Below, in pieces: positions 46,965 through 58,155 of a DNA stretch of 64,000 nt. Origin of the DNA: Marasmius tenuissimus (lineage: Eukaryota; Basidiomycota; Agaricomycetes; Agaricales; Marasmiaceae); assembly GCA_029532415.1 (NCBI GenBank), contig JAQOTA010000053.1:6634001-6698000 (forward strand), written 5' to 3'. The notes beneath the pieces are model-generated. The model was not told the origin of the DNA, did no database searches, and saw only the letters and a list, made by a program, of their open reading frames with translations. Each line of letters starts with the position of its first letter. Within the stretch, counting starts at the first letter, position 1. The translations under genes were made by a program, and so were the position numbers.

Positions 46965-47809
46965 CTGGTATAGATGTATAATGTTCCAGATTGAACCCAA
47001 TGGTAATGGAGAGCTCGCGGCCTGGCCTTCTCCCGTGAGGGATCCACTCCGGCTCAAGTTGACACCGATCATAGCCATCTCCCTCATAAGTAGCTTTACG
47101 CCACAGGGAACGAGTCACAGAACCACCCTTAATGATATCGCAGCGACTGCCACTGATCGCTGTCAAGCCGCGGGCCTGATGGCATTAGGTACGACGTAAC
47201 GACGGGAGGAGGATCGGAGGGTGGAGGTCCCTTCCGACGTTTCAGGTGCGGACACTTTCTCGCAATTGAAGATACAAAACCATACTATGAAAACTTGTGC
47301 ACAACGCTTAAGATCTTCGGACTATTTTAGCCTCCATTTCGATGATAGTACGATTCTGTATTGAGTGAATCTTTGGTGGATCAACATGATTATCCGCTCA
47401 TGACATACTGTACTTATCCTCCGATCTCAATCTTTCCTCCAAGTTGGCTCTTGGGCATGGGATTCCAAGTGAGCACATCCATATCAAAATCATAACCGCC
47501 ACCATCTCGAACAAAGATGCTGCGCGGCGAAACTTGAAAGTAACAGACAAAGGCAGTGTCGGTGCAAAACCACACCTTTCATTGAGTCGCATCTCTGTGT
47601 TCCTACACTCCTTTCGACGTCATAAAACCTACAGTAACTTGAACACAACAGAAAATGTTACACAATGTCGTTTTTTTTTGGGTTTCCACAGCGGGCTGAT
47701 CTCATGGCCTCTAGAGTCAATCTCTATTGACTTTGCTCGGAGATGTCCGATGGGGCCGGTCCGAACAGTCTTCTAAAAACGGCACGACCCATCTTGACCC
47801 TTTACCACC
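46965..47809. other. Gene-free stretch and promoter of F-box member 2
   Basis: No gene is supported. The last 120 bp resemble the DNA before 42906 and 60654 (GGAGATGTCCGAT, CTAAAAACGGCACG, CCATCTTGACCCTTTACCACC just before the ATG). A T-rich run lies near 47670. Confidence 0.4.
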
Positions 47810-49336
47810 ATGTCCTTGAAGCGTGGAGACCTCAACTGCAAGTTCCCGTTCGAACTCATTGCACAGATCCTCGGGAGATGCGACTATAAATCTCTGTTGT
47901 CATGCTCTCTTGTTTGGCATTCTTGGATCCCCAGTTGTCGCTCGCGAAGTTCCCAAAAACTCGAGGTTGACAGCGAAAACGAGGAAAAATGCATCAAAAT
48001 TGCTTCACTCATGGAACCACGGCACTCCACCATTCCAGGGTACATCAGGGAGATCAGGCTTGATCTCAAACCTAGGACTGCGTTCAAGTATGAGGACGGA
48101 ATCTTGACCGGTCCCATCATGCAGATCTTGATGGGCCTGGAGGATCACGTCAGTTCGCTGGCCAAACTGCGTGGTGGTACTTTCACGTCTGACGTCATAT
48201 CTAAACCCAGCCCCTCAACTGGGAAGATTCGCTGGACAGTTGCTCTCTTCGTTCGGCCATATCACCGAGCTCGAGATAAACTTATTCGACGAATCTGACG
48301 CGCGGGCGGTAATCCAGTTTACGTCCTCATTTCCTTGTTTAGAGGTTCTGAAGATGTACAGTGGATGCAGTCATAGATACGATGAGGAGGAAATGAACGG
48401 AAGGAGGGGACGATGCCATGAAGATAAGAGGGTTAGCTCTTTATTATTACTGGCTCACCGCTAGTAATCCTCCTCATCTTCAGAAACTTTCGGTTTACAA
48501 TATCGACGTTGAAGTGGGTGGCTGGAACGGGCGCCTCGATCCAGATGTTGAGTCATTGCTACGTCGCTGTACGGGGCTACGGTTTCTACATTATGGATTT
48601 GATACAGCCTTGTATGAGCCTCCGCAACAGGTATTCTAGTTACTTTTCAAACCGCTCCACGCTAATCCGTCCTTCCTTTACAGCATTCTGCGATTTATCG
48701 GCCTCACTCCAGCTCGAGTGGCTGGTTGTGAGCATCTGTAATGTGGTTCAAGACGAACACGAATCGTTATTGTTGAACCTGATACGAAAGATGGTCTCTA
48801 CCCTATGCTCCCCTCGCCTGCATCCAATCACCTTTATTGTTTCTGGGACCGGTTTTCGGGTCCTCGAAGAACAATGGGGTGCTCTTGATGTCCTTCTAGC
48901 CACAACCAGATTTACCCTCGTACAGGTGGAACTTATCACTCTCTTTTCCGATGCAACTCTGCAGGATGGAATGAGTCAAGAAGATCTCGAGAAAGCGCGA
49001 CAGACCTTCCCGAGATGTGATGAGCATAAACGCTTATTGGCTACTCGGGCACCGTTCACTGTGTACATGAGGACTCATTACGGTTTTGACGAGGATCCGA
49101 GAGACTTTCATGATCACGATGGGATCAACTGGGTGTGTGGAATCGATATTCAGTATAATCGTAAGTGTCAGTATCCAAGTATCGTGCTGCAAAAGCGGAA
49201 GCCTAACGTTTACGCCAGATTAAGAGGTCGTAAAGCACTAGTTAATTCGAGCACAGGCTCACCTGTGCTCAAGGATAGTAAGACTATGTATGATGGTATG
49301 AGGGTTTTCCCTTACGAGAGTTCGGATACACAGTAA
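47810..49336 (+). pseudogene. F-box/LRR-like gene, family member 2, frameshifted
   Basis: It opens MSLKRGDLNCKFPFELIAQI and follows the intact member at 60654 through SCSLVWHSWIPSCRSR. The frame shifts near 48165, where a few bases corresponding to LYLAYDG are missing. It shifts again near 48400 and differs by one base in phase at the intron (donor near 48630, acceptor 48683). The second exon (48684-49336) is open and parallels the relative (FRVLEEQWGALDVLLATTRF, DEDPRDFHDHDGINWVC). It then continues about 65 residues beyond the relative's C-terminus. Three lesions make a full product unlikely. Confidence 0.6.
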
Positions 49337-49589
49337 CGAAATGGCTACTCAAGAAGACACCGAGTTGTGGAATTCTATAAAGTATCTTACGCTCGCACTA
49401 CAGATATATTTTACTGCGTTCATAAATACCACAAGTACAAAGGGAATGTGCTACGAAAGGTTCGGCTTTTTTGGACGACATATCAACGACAAATAGCCAC
49501 TAGCCTTTTTGAAGGTCAATGAGGGTCACTTGACTGTGTAATCGTACCCACCTTTAGCTATTACATGCATGCCAAGAGGCCACCAATGA

Positions 49590-50855
49590 TCAACCAACTA
49601 CAGAACTCTGGGGAGTAGCGTTCGTGGTAATAATCACCGGAATTGGATTGGGGAACACAGGTTTCGGGGGATCCAGTACCTTCGAACCAGACACCATTGT
49701 TGAACTGTCGACCGATCCAAAGTTCCTATTACCCTGAGATTCCAAAATTGTCGACAAGTCCGTTGATGTCCTCAAAGGCTTCCGTTTCATCTGGAAATTG
49801 TATGTCTTCGAGGGATAGTGGATTTGAGAGACCGAATCCGATGGCGTTATACTGGAGAACGAGGCGTCGGAGGATGAATACTTGGAATCGCTAGTAGAAG
49901 CGGAATCGGAGCTAGTGTATTCTGAGCGAGCCTGTGTTTGGGGGAAAGAGTATGCAGGTGACTGATGCCACGGTCGATTAGATACCATCATCTGATCGCC
50001 TTCGAAGCAAGTAGACGATCCAGCCTCTTTGTGAGAGATTCGGCGCTCGCGTCTGTGACGACGGTAGAGGTAGATAAGAATCGCCAGAATCAGCAGAAAA
50101 AGCAGAGTCCCGAGCACCGATCCAACAATCTTCGTCGTGCGATTAGGGTCTATAGACGATGCCACTGCTGTGATGTTCTTGACAGGCCTGTCTGGCTCGA
50201 GCATATGGTCATCTTCGCAATGGTCCTGATTACCGTCTTCATCATCACTTTCGTCGTCAGATTCCCCACTTCCGTCGTCAGGATTATCTCTTTCTGTATG
50301 GCGATCCTTTTTCCAATGACGATCCCAATTTTCGTGAGGATACCCGTTGTCACTATATTCCCCCCAACGAGAATCGCTGTTCCCTCCAGGGACATTGTTG
50401 CATCCAGGTGCACCACTAGTATACGATTGCATTAGGCCTGTACCAACAAGCTGATTGAACGGACGAGGTCATACCTCTCACTAAAACCTTTCAATTGATA
50501 GTTCCTGACGGCTGATATGAGAATTCTTGAGCACTCAAAAGGTTGTTGAAGCGACAACTCACCCGATCTTGGGGACAGTGAACTTGACAGTGCCAGACGG
50601 CTCCATCGTATCTAGACATCCCCAGATGACAGGGGACTGTGGGGTGTCGCACTGTATCAGACGAATCCCAACGTTTTTGTCGCCCACTTCCTTGTTCCAT
50701 GTCGCGGTAGCGAGAGCACCAACAGTGATAGTAGGGTTCGCCAAAATTGTGAAACAAACGCACGAATGGATCGTGAGCCAAAGATACCTACTTTCCGTTA
50801 GTACGAAATGAAATTCTGTCCCGTTGGAATGCACGCACAGTACAGTCCTGAACAT
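49590..50855 (-). CDS. Single-pass membrane protein with acidic stalk
   Basis: Exons 50839-50855, 50563-50787, 50488-50525 and 49590-50437 join in phase to 375 residues. The start is fixed by the tiny first exon, which together with exon 2 makes a signal peptide (MFRTVLYLWLTIHSCVCFTI) and matches the paralog at 56596. The extracellular part is followed by a highly acidic stalk (DDGSGESDDESDDEDG near 160) and a membrane helix near 196-219 (IVGSVLGTLLFLLILAILIY) with basic stop-transfer residues. The cytoplasmic tail is Ser-rich, with motifs shared with the paralog (SNRPWHQSPAYSFP, SSITPSDSVSQ, MKRKPLRTSTDLS). The last may be phosphorylation or docking sites. It probably acts at the cell surface; function unknown. 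Confidence 0.72.
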
Positions 50856-51600
50856 CGAGGGAGATAGTGTGGGTATGAAAGAAAAGGTAGTCTCAGATGA
50901 AAAACCCACTCCGCAGTCGCATCTAGATCATCTCCCGCGGTTCATAGGACCTCATTCTTGATGATTCACTAGGGAACTTTTATCTCCGAGGTAGGTTTGC
51001 AGAGCATTCATCAACATCATCGGGATCAAATGGATACCTTCGTCCTTGATCTCAGTAATGCCAACAGCTACCGCCGCTAACAATAGTAGGGAATGATGTC
51101 GATGATCAGAGCGTGAAGTATCCGAAACGTAGGCCGGGGAGGGTACTTCACATTTGTTTATTACACACCTAGCTTCGCAAAAAGCAAAGACCGCTTACAA
51201 ATTGCAGGATCGATTAGCATTGCAGACCTGAGAGAATATCAACGAGATCACTGATGATGATGATGCAAGAGTATAGCCACAGACCGCAGCTCGAAATCAC
51301 GCACAAGAATAGATCAATTTCACCCCAATTCATACTTTCGTATTGAGATACGTCGCTAGTCGAGTATTGGCACACGCCTATCTTCTCCCTGCCCCCCGTC
51401 TGTTTAAGAAACGTATCAATATCAAGTTTCAAGAGGCTAGCTTACGATCTATCGAGGGAGGGGTTCATAAAGCAATAAAGAAATGAAAAGGTAGAAGGCG
51501 GTATCGATAAATGGCTTGGCACTCACACAGCCTCGCACGGTGGTGCGACCGATCGGCTAGTACAGTTGAGTGAAGAGAAGGGGAGTTATGCCCGGAACGC
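50856..51600. other. Gene-free stretch
   Basis: Upstream region of the minus-strand membrane protein gene. The region beyond 51200 has only short unsupported frames. Confidence 0.4.
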
Positions 51601-51929
51601 CATCAGGAAGATGTGCATTTTGCCGGAAGCCGTTCCGGCTGTTTAGCCGGTCTTGCAGGCTCACAGGCTGACTGGCCCAAAAAAGCGACGGGCCAAAGCT
51701 TCGGGCTATTGCTGAGCAGTTAGAAAAATACCTCAGAAGGCTGGGGAATTGTAAAATGGTCACCATGGGCACGGAAGTTGGTCGAAGAAATCAGAGCAAT
51801 CCTATTATTCTGTGCCAAAAAATCCAGCCTGTGGGAATTCTGACATGGCCTGCCAGGTGGCAGGGCCGCGCCGGTTAGCTTGTGCAGGCCGAGAACGGCT
51901 GTGAACGGTTATTTTGCATCTTACTGATG
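51601..51929. mobile_element. MITE-like inverted-repeat element, copy 2
   Basis: It starts CATCAGGAAGATGTGCA and ends TGCATCTTACTGATG, a near-perfect inverted repeat that continues one or two bases outward (GC/GC). The interior corresponds to 737-1078. Confidence 0.7.
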
Positions 51930-52157
51930 GCGGTTATGCTTCGCATGAGTCGAGTCTCGCTATGCCTCCAAGCATATCCGAAAGGCAATGGCGCGAGGGT
52001 CATAATGACTTGAGTAATGGTGGTCACGACGACAATCAATACACCGTTCCCGAGCTTATAGGCTATGAGCCTATGGACCTATATAGGCCCGAGCCCTTAT
52101 GATGCCGGTAGGTACAAGCATGAACCCGGCCTTCGTGGAGAAGCACAACACGCGAGG

Positions 52158-52310
52158 TACTGACCTATTTCACTCAATTCGTATGGCGTGTGACCATTTT
52201 CGAAATAAACTTTTTGCCAGAAAATCCGATAAATCGAGAAAAAATTATTGGCGGGGTTTCGAAAATGGGTGTGACCTGTGACCATACGAATTGAGTGAAA
52301 TAGGTCAGTA
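52158..52310. mobile_element. Palindromic MITE with TA target duplication
   Basis: The 149 bp element (52160-52308) begins CTGACCTATTTCACTCAATT and ends with the exact reverse complement; the perfect arm is about 27 bp and imperfect pairing continues inward (CCATTTTCGAAA / TTTCGAAAATGG). TA lies on both sides, as expected for a Tc1/mariner-type insertion. It has no coding capacity, so it would need a transposase in trans. It lies in the 3' flank of the laccase gene. Confidence 0.85.
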
Positions 52311-52483
52311 TATGATTATAAGAAGATCTAAACTGGCTAAGGAAACCCGAACAATAGTGAGTGAATATGACTTTGAAGAAAAGATTGCTCAAACGAAGGG
52401 AAGTTGTACTTGGTATGGGACGCAGCCGTCCGACAACATCAATAAATAAATAAATTACCTGAATGAGGGTACTAGAACGTCAA

Positions 52484-54686
52484 TCAAGCCTCGCCACGAA
52501 TGTCTTCCGGTGTATTGTTCCAGTTTGGGCAGAGTTCGTTCCAGTCAGCTATAGAGGAATCTCAACACTGTATCAGCCTATGAGTGGAAGGGATTACTCA
52601 CGAGGCACGGGGTTCTCAGTCGCCACATTGCCAGTATCTTCTGCCAAAATAACAGCCAGACCACTATAAAAAATCACTGTTAGCAAATGACAAATCTCTA
52701 CAAGCCCCCCAAACTCACGCGACAAGATGCCATTCGATGTGACTACAGACGAAGAGGAGTCAGCTTGAGTCTTCGTGGGTACGAAGTAAACTGACCAGTG
52801 CAAGAACATCGGGCCAGAATTGTCAGTCTTGAACCGGATAGCAACTTTTGTATTTGACTTGACTGCAACGGTGTCACGCTCAACCTTTTTTTGTAATAGA
52901 TATTAGAGTGTGTGTAGGTCAAACAGAAATGAGCAGTTCATACCGGATTCTTGAAGTTATATTGATCACTGTCTGCACTCTTGATCACGAAGAAGTGATG
53001 CTGAGATGCATGGTTAGTCGTGATCACATATCTCTAGTAGCAAGAAGAACCTACGCCGTGTAAATGCATAGGATGAGGTTGTCCAGCGTCGCTGCTCAGG
53101 GCGAAGTTGATTTCGATCGTCTTGTTCCTGGGTAGAGCATAGATACTCTTGGACGGGAGTAGGTCCTCGGGCTTCTGTGCACCACTGAGAATTTGAAGAA
53201 GGACAGGCGTTGTAGGCGATATGAAAGGAGTGTCGTTGATTGTAAACAACCCCGTATCCGTTTGGAAACCGATAGTCATGTTTAAAACATGATCTGCGCC
53301 TCCCGGAACCGGCTCTCCTGGTACATCTTGCAGAGAGCGCAAGTCATTCTCATTTAGGAGTTTGTCATTCGGCGATGTCGTGTTGGTAGCAGGTTCTTCG
53401 TTCGGAGTGCCTTTGTAGCGCAAAATAGCAGAATTGATCCCCCCAGCAAAGCCAGGAGTGCCTAAGTTCGGATTAGCACGAATCCAGTAGTTGCCGACGG
53501 GCTGATTGGCATGGAGCACGAAGGAGTAACGTTGAGCGGCATAGATTTCCAATGAGTCGACTGCGAGGGGCTCGGTTGGTTGGCCATCGGACTCGATGAT
53601 GGTCATGTTGTGGCCTTCAATCGCAAAGGTATAGAATGGATCACAAGAGAGAGAGACCAATCGCATGCGATAACGCTTGCCCTGTTCGACATTGACAACG
53701 GCCAGTTGTCCGTTCGGCTAGGTGAAAATTAGCTGGTTCTTCGTGACTAGCAAGCGAAGTGAGGTGCACGAACCTGATCCGACCACCGTCCTAGTCCGTT
53801 GATCAAGGTTGAGTCGGCTATCTTCGGGCCTGGCAAGTCGATGAGGAAGGTGCTTGTGTTGTGATACCTAGTTCGTTGGAATGAGTTCGGTTATTGTCCC
53901 TGGCCTCGTGAAGACAAGCAGTACGTACCAATCAGAGAGTGTTATGATAGTATTCTCTAGACATTAGGAAGGGCAGTGAGTAGACTACTATGCACAATCA
54001 AAGTAAACTTACCGTCGTCAACATCGTACAAGTTCTTGTAGGGATCGTTGGGATCGTACACGACCATTGCTCCTCGCAATCCATCACAATATTGCGCACG
54101 GTGGTGTGAGTGATACCAGAATGTACCTGCTTGGTCGGGAACACTGAACTTGTACTGGAATGACTCCTCGGGTACAATAGGACATTGTGTGACCCAAGTT
54201 GGCCCGTCAGCCCAAATTGTATGATGCTGATGGATACCGTGCCAGTGCTGTGAAAAGAACATATCAATAATAAGCAGAAGGAAGTGGGAAGTAATACTTG
54301 CGATACTAGTGCTTCGGTCCATTGACGGGTCGGTCAGCTCGTCTATCACATTGATCTCGAAGGTGTCTCCCTGCGAAGAGTGTCCGTGTTAGTGCTTGCG
54401 TGGGATCACGACGCGGGGTTATTGCGAACCTTGTTCGCTTTGATTATGGGTCCAGGGAACGAAGCCTTGTCGGCGGAGGTACCTGCCAAAACGGTGCTAC
54501 CAGACTCAATAATGAGCCTACTTCTATGAGCCGAGGGGGTCACGTTCGGCCTCACCTGCGTTTGAACCCATCAGGCGAGAGGTCCTTGTTGACGATGTGA
54601 AGGTCACCCGTGCGAGAGATGACGTCGACGGCCTGGACAATCGAAGAAAGCTGAAGGAGCAGCGCAAAAGACAGAGGAGTCCACAT
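52484..54686 (-). CDS. Secreted laccase (multicopper oxidase)
   Basis: Twelve exons join in phase: 54556-54686, 54430-54520, 54302-54370, 54013-54247, 53929-53956, 53774-53867, 53055-53717, 52944-53000, 52796-52884, 52719-52742, 52602-52663 and 52484-52548 (TGA), giving 535 residues, usual for basidiomycete laccases. A signal peptide ([19 protein letters not shown]) precedes three cupredoxin domains. The four copper motifs are complete: HWHGIHQ (98), WYHSHH (141), HPMHLHGHHFF (about 431-441) and [16 protein letters not shown] (about 485-500). The residue ten after the copper Cys is Leu, as in many medium-to-high-potential laccases. Laccases oxidise phenols with O2 to water outside the cell (lignin, melanin, detoxification). 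Intron 3 has a GC donor. No upstream metal- or xenobiotic-response site was established. Confidence 0.92.
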
Positions 54687-56595
54687 TGCTGTAGACAGTG
54701 ATTACTGGGTTGGCGATAGCTAAAGGCTCAACATTTCTGGCCTTTTTATGTTTTGGGGATCCACCTTTTGGCACCGCTATTGCTTTGACTTGGGTTTGTA
54801 GAGAATACAACGAGTTTGTCCAGGCAGTCTCGACCCACGGCGAAGGAGAAACAGCGTCGAACGGGCTTGTACGCCGGGAGGCATCGGATTACCATGATGT
54901 CCTCCATGAAAAGCTGAATTCGCGGGAGACTAGCCTGACCGCTCAAGCCGGGAACAACACAGGAACAGGGACGCTCTGAGACCAATGTTGAAATGAATCT
55001 CCCCTACTGTTGTTGTACCAGTGGGAGGAGGCAGCAACGGAAGATGAAGGTAAGATGTTGGATTTGGAAATTACTACACCCAAAGAGAACTTATCTATAT
55101 CAGGCACATTCAGAGCATATTCGCTACTGAATACAGGCCAACGCGGGAATCGGGAAAGCACACGTACCTGCCAACACCGGGTGGTATACTGAAACCCGAT
55201 ACAGGGCCAACGAGCGCCTAATGAGTACACACTCATCGATTAGTGCATTGTACAGGTCCACTGCTTGCATAATGATTACGCTCATTGTACCGGCGGAGCA
55301 TAGTGCAAACTAGGGCAGGAGGCTGTTGAGATGTGCAGTGTGGTAGTCCGACCCCAAGCTGACCCGGCCATCCACGTATACACTGGCTGTCGTGCAGTAC
55401 CGGTAGCTCCGTTTCGCCCGCGACAACAGCAGTTATCGTTCGCTGGACATTACCAGTGATACTCCGGTCGCTAGCCTAGCTCGTTGGTCCAGAACAAAAC
55501 CTAATATATTGTACGGCCACACGCGTCCCGTCGATGAACCGTTTCATCACGCCTAGAAGTAAGATGGCTATGCAGGCGGCTTGATTTGCCTTGACAACAT
55601 TCGTGAAGGTCCTTGTCATCCTAAGACGGAGTTGCGGAGCCTCTGTGGTAAGCAGAGCAAAACCCAACTACTGGATTAGGGATTGTGTTCCGTCTTGTTG
55701 ACAAATAGACGACGTGACTTCATATTCGCTTCCTCGACTTTAATGTGTGATGAAAGGTTTGGGAAAACCAATTGTCACGCTTATATTAGAGGAGAACGGG
55801 GTACTTTAAAGGATATTGATGCCAAAAAAATAATAGTGGACACGCACCTCGTTCTCCTTCACACACTATCAATATTGTCCGATATGAAATGTCTTTTCAA
55901 AGTCCGGTCTTCGTCAGCCTGTGAAAAACCATCCACGTTTTTTTTCGATAGTAATTCAAAACGTAACCTAGTAGACTAGGGCCGGTCGGATGACCACCCC
56001 AACGACAGAACATTGAGCGTGCAATTCGACCTTTCTAAAGTCGAAGTTGGGATTTACGGGTTCCGGAAGTTATCGCAGCAGATTTGAGCACAGTAATCGG
56101 AGACATTCACCAGGTAAGTGTGAAGCCTTAACGTAAGGATAAACCAAACCTCACCAAGGGATGATAAGCTCAGAGAAAACCGGTCGTATTTTTTCTGTCG
56201 AGGCAATCTCATGGTGGTTGAAGAAAACGAGCATTTATTTGGCTGTGCTTGGGGCGTTCAGTCGGAATGGGACCAGTGGGCCGCGGGCCGCTGAAAGTCG
56301 TGAGGTTGCCTCGCTTGTTGGCAACGGTTGTTGTCTCGCCACTAACCCCTCCATTTCCCGGAGGTTAGTGAGTGTAGAAGTATCAGATCCCGTATTCGGG
56401 GCTGGGAAGGCTCGAGAAATCATCATAAAGCTTTTTATGATAATGACAATGCGAGGAGCGGAGGAATGAAGTACGAAAAGTACAAAAGGATCGATGACGG
56501 TTAGGATGCTCTAGCTAATTCGAAGGTTGGTACTGGTTACCCGGCTGCATGAGCCGCGCATACATTTATCTACACCTTGAGCACGTAAAGTAACA
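54687..56595. other. Gene-poor stretch upstream of the laccase
   Basis: This contains the laccase promoter region next to 54687. A minus-strand frame at 56235-56426 and its plus-strand partner at 56161-56469 overlap each other and lack support. The palindromic stretch near 55215-55305 (repeated GTACA/TGTAC and CTCAT words) is weak. I see no gene. Confidence 0.4.
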
Positions 56596-58155
56596 TCAGT
56601 CAAACATGGGAGTCTGCAGAGTAGCCCTCGTGGTGATACTGACCAGAATAGGATTAGTGAACACGGGTTTCGGACGATCCAACACTTCTGAACCGGAACC
56701 CTTAGTCGAATCCACAACCAAACTGTGGTCCCCGCTTTCTCGAGACTCTAGAACAGCCGACAAATACGTCGATGTTTTCAAAGGCTTCCGTTTCATCTGA
56801 GACTTGTGTACCTTTGAAGGACGGCCGACCTGGGAAACCGAATCCGACGGAGTTATCGTGGAGAACGAGAGTTCTGAAGGTGTATAGCTATGGATTTTTG
56901 CTCCGGGTCCGCTGGTGGAGTTGATTTCGGAAGGGATGTAGCCTGAGCGAGCCCATAGTCGCGGGAAGGAGTAGGCAGGAGATTTGTACCAGGGTCGATC
57001 AGATACCAATATCCGATCCTTTTGAAAGGATGCAGATAATCCCGCATCTATGCCTGTGTTTCGTCTTGCCCGTCTACGGCGACAATACAAGCAAATTATG
57101 ATCGCTAGGGTGAGCATGAAAAGAACTCCGAGCACCAATCCGATGGTTTTTGCTAGGTGATGAGAGTCTACGGAAGGAGGCTCACTTTCGGCACTCGAGG
57201 AGGGGACTATGGAAGAAATGGTTGTCATTTCAGACTGAGCTGCAGTTGACGATGTCACTTGTATTTTGGTCGTGCTGCCTGACGACTCTTCTGGCGAAGA
57301 GCTGGTACTGTGATGGTGTCTTGGTCAAAGAGAAAACGGTGAGTCGGTGATTATGACAGGTTACATACCTAGTCATGGGCGGGGAGGAGGTGTTTGTCGT
57401 TGCCGATGAAGTCTCCCTACCCCACGTTCAGCCAGTGAAGAGTCAGGATAAGGTAGCGCTTACCCTTCTCCCGTATGTTCTGTGGTTTCGGCATCTGTTG
57501 ATATAGACGTGGTACTGTAACCCAGTTCAAACCCGCAACCACTGGACCAAGTACACATGAACACTCACGAAGTTTGTGTGCTTGTATTAGCTTGTGCAGA
57601 GCTCCCTCCCTCAGTAGGACTACTTGTCCCACTCCTATTGTTACCACGATTCCTGTTTCGGTCATGGTTCCTGCCCTTACCGAAACTGCCGAAACCGCCA
57701 AAAATGAGGTTTCTCCTGGCGTTGTCCCTAGACCATGGTCATCTCAAAGCTTTACATGCGATGAAGTTCACGAGGGCGTACCCTTCCAACCCAAAGCTCC
57801 TGGCTTTTAGCGTGAGAATCCTTGATACCCATTGTATCAGCAGATCAATCCCTCACCCGATTTGAGTGACAGCATAAGCTATAGTGCTGGGTGGTCTTTG
57901 CACCTCTAGCCTATCCCGAACGTCCTTGTTGTGTGTTGTAGGCTCCCCTCCAATCAGGCGAGTTTTAAGGAAAGCTTCAGTATGATCATTCCGGCTCCGT
58001 GCTGTGGTTGCGGGAGTAATGACGGTTTTTGGAGGTGAAACCAAAATTTTCAAACAAGCGCAGAGTGGGACTGTGAGTAGAAGATATCTGATTTTTGTCA
58101 GTACGAGGTGGAGTACCGTATGGTATGAGTACACGCACGGCAGACTCCTAAACAT
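56596..58155 (-). CDS. Single-pass membrane protein, paralog of the one at 49590
   Basis: Seven exons join in phase, all junctions phase 2: 58139-58155, 57857-58087, 57782-57820, 57569-57727, 57464-57514, 57369-57416 and 56596-57307, giving 418 residues. The 17 nt first exon and exon 2 form a signal peptide (MFRSLPYLLLTVPLCACLKI). Exons 4-6 encode an Asn/Arg- and Ser/Thr-rich stalk (FGKGRNHDRNRNRGNNRS, then TSTTSISTDAETTEHTGEG), absent as separate exons from the paralog. A membrane helix lies near 237-258 (TIGLVLGVLFMLTLAIIICL), followed by CRRRRARR. The tail shares SDRPWYKSPAYSFP, TITPSDSVSQ and MKRKPLKTSTYLS with the paralog. Role unknown, probably cell surface. Confidence 0.72.

Noticed and set aside
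52484..54686. Ferroxidase or ascorbate oxidase instead of laccase
   Set aside because: The four motifs, length, Leu axial residue and C-terminus (WNELCPNWN) are those of basidiomycete laccases, and there is no C-terminal membrane helix.
56161..56469. Plus-strand frame of 102 codons
   Set aside because: Overlapped by an equally good minus-strand frame; no motif, signal or splice partner.
57417..57701. Minus-strand frame with MTETGIVVTIGVGQVV
   Set aside because: It is a shadow: the exon 57569-57727 in the other frame joins in phase with neighbours on both sides.
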